From Flavobacterium sp. 1355 (lineage in GTDB: Bacteria > Bacteroidota > Bacteroidia > Flavobacteriales > Flavobacteriaceae): DNA of 64,000 nucleotides. A model generated the notes under the pieces. The model did no database searches and was not told the DNA's origin. It worked only from the letters and a program-made list of their open reading frames with translations. Positions 61,490-64,000 of the stretch are shown piece after piece. Location of the stretch: NCBI RefSeq assembly GCF_017833415.1, contig NZ_JAFICC010000015.1:62001-126000 (forward strand), read 5' to 3'. Position 1 is the first letter of the stretch; each line of letters begins with the position of its first letter. A program made the translations under genes and the position numbers.

Positions 61490-62565
61490 TATAAATTTAT
61501 CTCAGTTGCTACTAATGGTTTCATTTCTAAAGCACCGCCAACGATACTTCTCACGTTTTTAAATTGATGTTTTTGAAGCAATTCTACCGCGATTTTACTT
61601 CTAATTCCGGATTGACAGAAAACATAAATTGTTTGGTTATTATTCAGTTTTTTGATTTGATTTTCCAGATGCAAAAGCGGAATCTGAATTTTATTTTTTA
61701 GACTTATTTCCGGAACTTCATCTTCATTTCTGACATCCAAAAACAAAACTTCATCATTATTTATTTGATCCAAAACAGCTTCAAATTTTATCTCCTGAAC
61801 CTGATATTCAATTGTATAGTATTTTTCGTCGAAAGTTTCCTTGTTCATTAAAGCAACATCACTTTTATCGAAATCATATTTTTGCTGTTCGTTATTCAGG
61901 ATATTATAAACCAGAATCTTACCACTTAAAACTTCGCCAATTCCCAGAATCATTTTTAAAACTTCGTTCGCCTGGAGCATTCCGATAATGCCAACCGAAA
62001 TACCTATTACTCCGGCATCTTCGCAATTTAAGGCATTATTATTTTGATCGGGATACAAACATCTGTATGTGGGCCCATTTTGATAATTGAAAACCGAAAC
62101 CTGTCCCTGAAACCTGAAAATCGATCCGTAAACCATTGGTTTATTTGTTACTAAACAGGCATCATTGATCAAATATTTAATAAAAATATTATCTGTTGCA
62201 TCAACAACAATATCATATTTTTCAAATAACGAAATGGCATTTTTCCCTGATAATTTCTGCGGAATTGCATTGACTTTTACCAGCGGATTCAATTCTGAAA
62301 TCATTAATTTGGCTTCTTCCACTTTTGATTTTCCAACAGCCGAACTTTTGTAAATTACCTGACGGTGCAAATTGGAAATCTCAATAACATCATCATCAAC
62401 AATTCCGATTTCGCCCACTCCGGCCGACGCCAAATAAGGCAAAATTGCCGCACCTAAGCCTCCGGCACCCACAACCAAAACTTTAGCTTTCAGTAATTTG
62501 TACTGACCTTCATCTCCTATTTCAGGCAGTATCATTTGTCGATTGTATCGGTTTGATGTATCCAT
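61489..62565 (-). CDS. moeB: MoeB/ThiF-family adenylyltransferase with C-terminal rhodanese domain
   Basis: A 358-residue E1-like enzyme that adenylates the C-terminal glycine of MoaD. VLVVGAGGLGAAILPYLASA is the nucleotide-binding motif, followed by GIVDDDVIEISNLHRQV and TYRCLYPD. The C-terminal rhodanese domain (about 260-355) has its active cysteine in YVFCQSGIRSKIAV, so it can also carry the sulfur for thiocarboxylation. It is 9 nt downstream of moaD. A ThiF role in thiamine synthesis is less likely given the operon. Confidence 0.92.
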   Translation of the reverse strand: MDTSNRYNRQMILPEIGDEGQYKLLKAKVLVVGAGGLGAAILPYLASAGVGEIGIVDDDVIEISNLHRQVIYKSSAVGKSKVEEAKLMISELNPLVKVNAIPQKLSGKNAISLFEKYDIVVDATDNIFIKYLINDACLVTNKPMVYGSIFRFQGQVSVFNYQNGPTYRCLYPDQNNNALNCEDAGVIGISVGIIGMLQANEVLKMILGIGEVLSGKILVYNILNNEQQKYDFDKSDVALMNKETFDEKYYTIEYQVQEIKFEAVLDQINNDEVLFLDVRNEDEVPEISLKNKIQIPLLHLENQIKKLNNNQTIYVFCQSGIRSKIAVELLQKHQFKNVRSIVGGALEMKPLVATEINL

Positions 62566-62574
62566 AAATTCTTT

Positions 62575-62811
62575 TTATCCTCCGGCAAACGGCGGCAATA
62601 AAGCCACAATATCACTAGTATGTAATTGATAATTTGCTGCTTTTGAAACTATTTTTTGATTTACAGCTACGCTAAAAGAAAGCGATTCAAACTGGTATTT
62701 TTCGTCTAAATCACGCAGCAAATCCTGCAGCGAAACTTCGGCGAAAGCCACTTTTTCGAACTCACATTTGGTCTTTTCGGCAACAGCTCCAAAATATTTA
62801 ACCTCAATCAT
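62575..62811 (-). CDS. moaD: Molybdopterin synthase sulfur-carrier subunit MoaD
   Basis: A 78-residue ubiquitin-like protein ending in PPFAGG, the diglycine tail that is thiocarboxylated by the MoeB-like enzyme. It lies 2 nt downstream of cobA, and the moeB-like gene is 9 nt downstream. Confidence 0.94.
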   Translation of the reverse strand: MIEVKYFGAVAEKTKCEFEKVAFAEVSLQDLLRDLDEKYQFESLSFSVAVNQKIVSKAANYQLHTSDIVALLPPFAGG

Positions 62812-62813
62812 TT

Positions 62814-63602
62814 TTATAAATTTAAATTCTGAAATATAAATTCATCTTCAAAATGTTCCTGAAAATAGGAAATCCATGTTGAAGTTGTTCGCACCACTTC
62901 ACCAATCACAATAATCGCCGGTGAGGATATGTTTTTTTCAGCAACCAATTTAGTAATTGTACTTACGGTTCCAACCACTTTTTGTTCTGAATTCTTTGTT
63001 CCGTTTTGAATAATAGCAATAGGCAAATCATCATTTCTATTGGTTTCATAAATAGAAATAATCTCACCCAATTTATGCATTCCCATTAAAATGACCACCG
63101 TAGCAGACGATTTTGAAGCCAAATGAATGTCTTTGGATAATTTATGATCGGAAGTTGTGCCGGTAATGACCCAAAAACTTTCGGCTACTTTACGTTGCGT
63201 TAAACTAATTCCAACCGAAGCCGGCACCCCTAAAGCCGATGAAATTCCGGGAACAATCGCAGTTTCAATTCCGAATTGTTCTGCGTATTCAATTTCTTCG
63301 CTTCCACGACCAAAAACAAAAGGATCTCCGCCTTTTAAACGTACCACATGTCCATGCTTTTTTGCCATAGAAACGATCAAATCGTTAATCTGGTCTTGTG
63401 TATAAGCGTGGCAGCCTAATCGTTTACCAACAAAAACAATTTCTGCATTTGCGGCATATTCCAATAATTCTTCGTTGACCAAAGCATCATACAAAACTAC
63501 ATCTGCATTTTGCAAAGCTTTGATGGCTTTCATCGTAATTAGTTCAACGTCGCCAGGACCTGCTCCTACAATCGTCAATTTTGGTGTTTTTAAGTTTCGC
63601 AT
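62814..63602 (-). CDS. cobA: Uroporphyrinogen-III C-methyltransferase (siroheme synthesis)
   Basis: A 262-residue SUMT that methylates uroporphyrinogen III twice to precorrin-2, the precursor of siroheme. It has LTIVGAGPGDVELITMKAIK, VVRLKGGDPFVFGRGSEE and PIAIIQNGT, typical of CobA/CysG(A). The siroheme of NirB needs it, which explains its place in this operon. It has no dehydrogenase/chelatase domain, so those steps are encoded elsewhere. Confidence 0.95.
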   Translation of the reverse strand: MRNLKTPKLTIVGAGPGDVELITMKAIKALQNADVVLYDALVNEELLEYAANAEIVFVGKRLGCHAYTQDQINDLIVSMAKKHGHVVRLKGGDPFVFGRGSEEIEYAEQFGIETAIVPGISSALGVPASVGISLTQRKVAESFWVITGTTSDHKLSKDIHLASKSSATVVILMGMHKLGEIISIYETNRNDDLPIAIIQNGTKNSEQKVVGTVSTITKLVAEKNISSPAIIVIGEVVRTTSTWISYFQEHFEDEFIFQNLNL

Positions 63603-63607
63603 AATCT

Positions 63608-64000
63608 TTAACTTAAATTGATATTCAGATCGTTTAATTCGTCTGTCGAATTAATATTGGTTAACGGAAAGTTTTCACTTTCTTCGATTTTGATAATCTG
63701 ATGTGGCGTTTTCGCCAGTAAATCCATCATCTTTAACTCATTCGCTTCAATTGCTTCCTTCACTATCGGAAGAATATTTTTTGAATAAATACCAATTAAC
63801 GGATGAATTCTGCTTTCGGTTGCAAAAACCGTAATTCCGGCTTCTTTTGTATGTTTCGAAATTAATTCTTTCAATAATTCACTTGAAATCAGCGGAATAT
63901 CACAGCTTAAAATCAAATTGAATTCGGTCTCAGAATAGGTTAATGCTGTGTAAATACCTCCTAATGGCCCTCTGTCTGAAATAATATCTGCTATTTTTTC
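63608..64000 (-). CDS. mobA: Molybdenum cofactor guanylyltransferase MobA-like (partial)
   Basis: The C-terminal 130 or so residues of a nucleotidyltransferase; the 5' end is beyond the window. The frame remains open to 64000 and encodes DRGPLGGIYTAL, LILSCDIPLISSELLKELI and ATESRIHPLIGIYSKN, matching MobA. MobA attaches GMP to molybdopterin, giving the MGD form needed by the nitrate reductase. It is 5 nt upstream of cobA, so it is in the same operon. Confidence 0.88.
   Translation of the reverse strand, partial: EKIADIISDRGPLGGIYTALTYSETEFNLILSCDIPLISSELLKELISKHTKEAGITVFATESRIHPLIGIYSKNILPIVKEAIEANELKMMDLLAKTPHQIIKIEESENFPLTNINSTDELNDLNINLS

Overview
This is AT-rich DNA from a Bacteroidota bacterium, most likely a Flavobacterium or close relative. 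Evidence: TAnnTTTG-type -7 promoter boxes, almost no Shine-Dalgarno sequences, many lipoprotein and '..AQ' signal peptides, a FISUMP-type surface protein, and the dispersed palindromic repeats common in flavobacterial genomes. No IS element, prophage or CRISPR array was found.

Layout. 1-8.7 kb: the start of a tamB-like gene, then tsaD, rsmE, a DUF4159 protein, a TrmH-family methylase, an M43 metalloprotease lipoprotein, an AI-2E-type permease, a THUMP-like methylase and a VanX-type dipeptidase. 8.8-13.7 kb: a 759-residue fusion of a CrtC/AttH-type lipocalin-like domain to a trans-prenyl diphosphate synthase, a decayed desaturase fragment, a membrane protein of unknown role and an intact fatty-acid desaturase. 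13.9-21.3 kb: an XRE regulator with a small divergent gene, an aldo/keto reductase with a divergent AraC regulator, an outer-membrane phospholipase A, and a six-PAS histidine kinase with a single-domain response regulator. 21.6-22.1 kb: tRNA genes Ser(GCT), Pro(TGG) and Arg(TCT) on the minus strand, interspersed with two tRNA-like pseudogenes. 22.3-32.3 kb: thiolase, NlpC/P60 peptidase, a second AraC/aldo-keto pair, an MdaB-like quinone reductase, twin ABM monooxygenases, a methyltransferase, a LysR regulator and a DUF2130 protein. 32.3-40.2 kb: a long leader with a good promoter, a large Ig-like/FISUMP surface protein, a frameshifted thioredoxin-like gene and a META-domain lipoprotein.

40.4-64 kb is a nitrate-assimilation region. 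NirB and NirD reduce nitrite. A NarX-like sensor and a NarL-like regulator flank repeats. A NarK-type transporter and a porin-like protein import substrate. Nitrate reductase is a NasA-type molybdoenzyme fused to its own FAD/NAD reductase and a BFD [2Fe-2S] domain, followed by an unusual protein joining sulfite/nitrite-reductase half-domain sequence to rubredoxin. A convergent minus-strand operon (mobA, cobA, moaD, moeB/thiF-like, moaE, moaC-mogA fusion, moaA) supplies molybdenum cofactor and the siroheme precursor. The promoters of nirB, narK and nasA share TACGTA/TACTTAT motifs placed against the -7 box, suggesting one nitrate regulon.

The intergenic DNA is unusually rich in repeats: a 20-unit heptamer array, 52-bp and 73-bp arrays, a 13-bp array, a 24-bp array and at least four families of dispersed palindromes. 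The strongest candidates for undescribed biology are the CrtC-like/prenyl synthase fusion, the rubredoxin-containing nitrate-locus protein, and the tRNA-like genes whose anticodon arm is replaced by a CCCGAT/ATCGGG hairpin.
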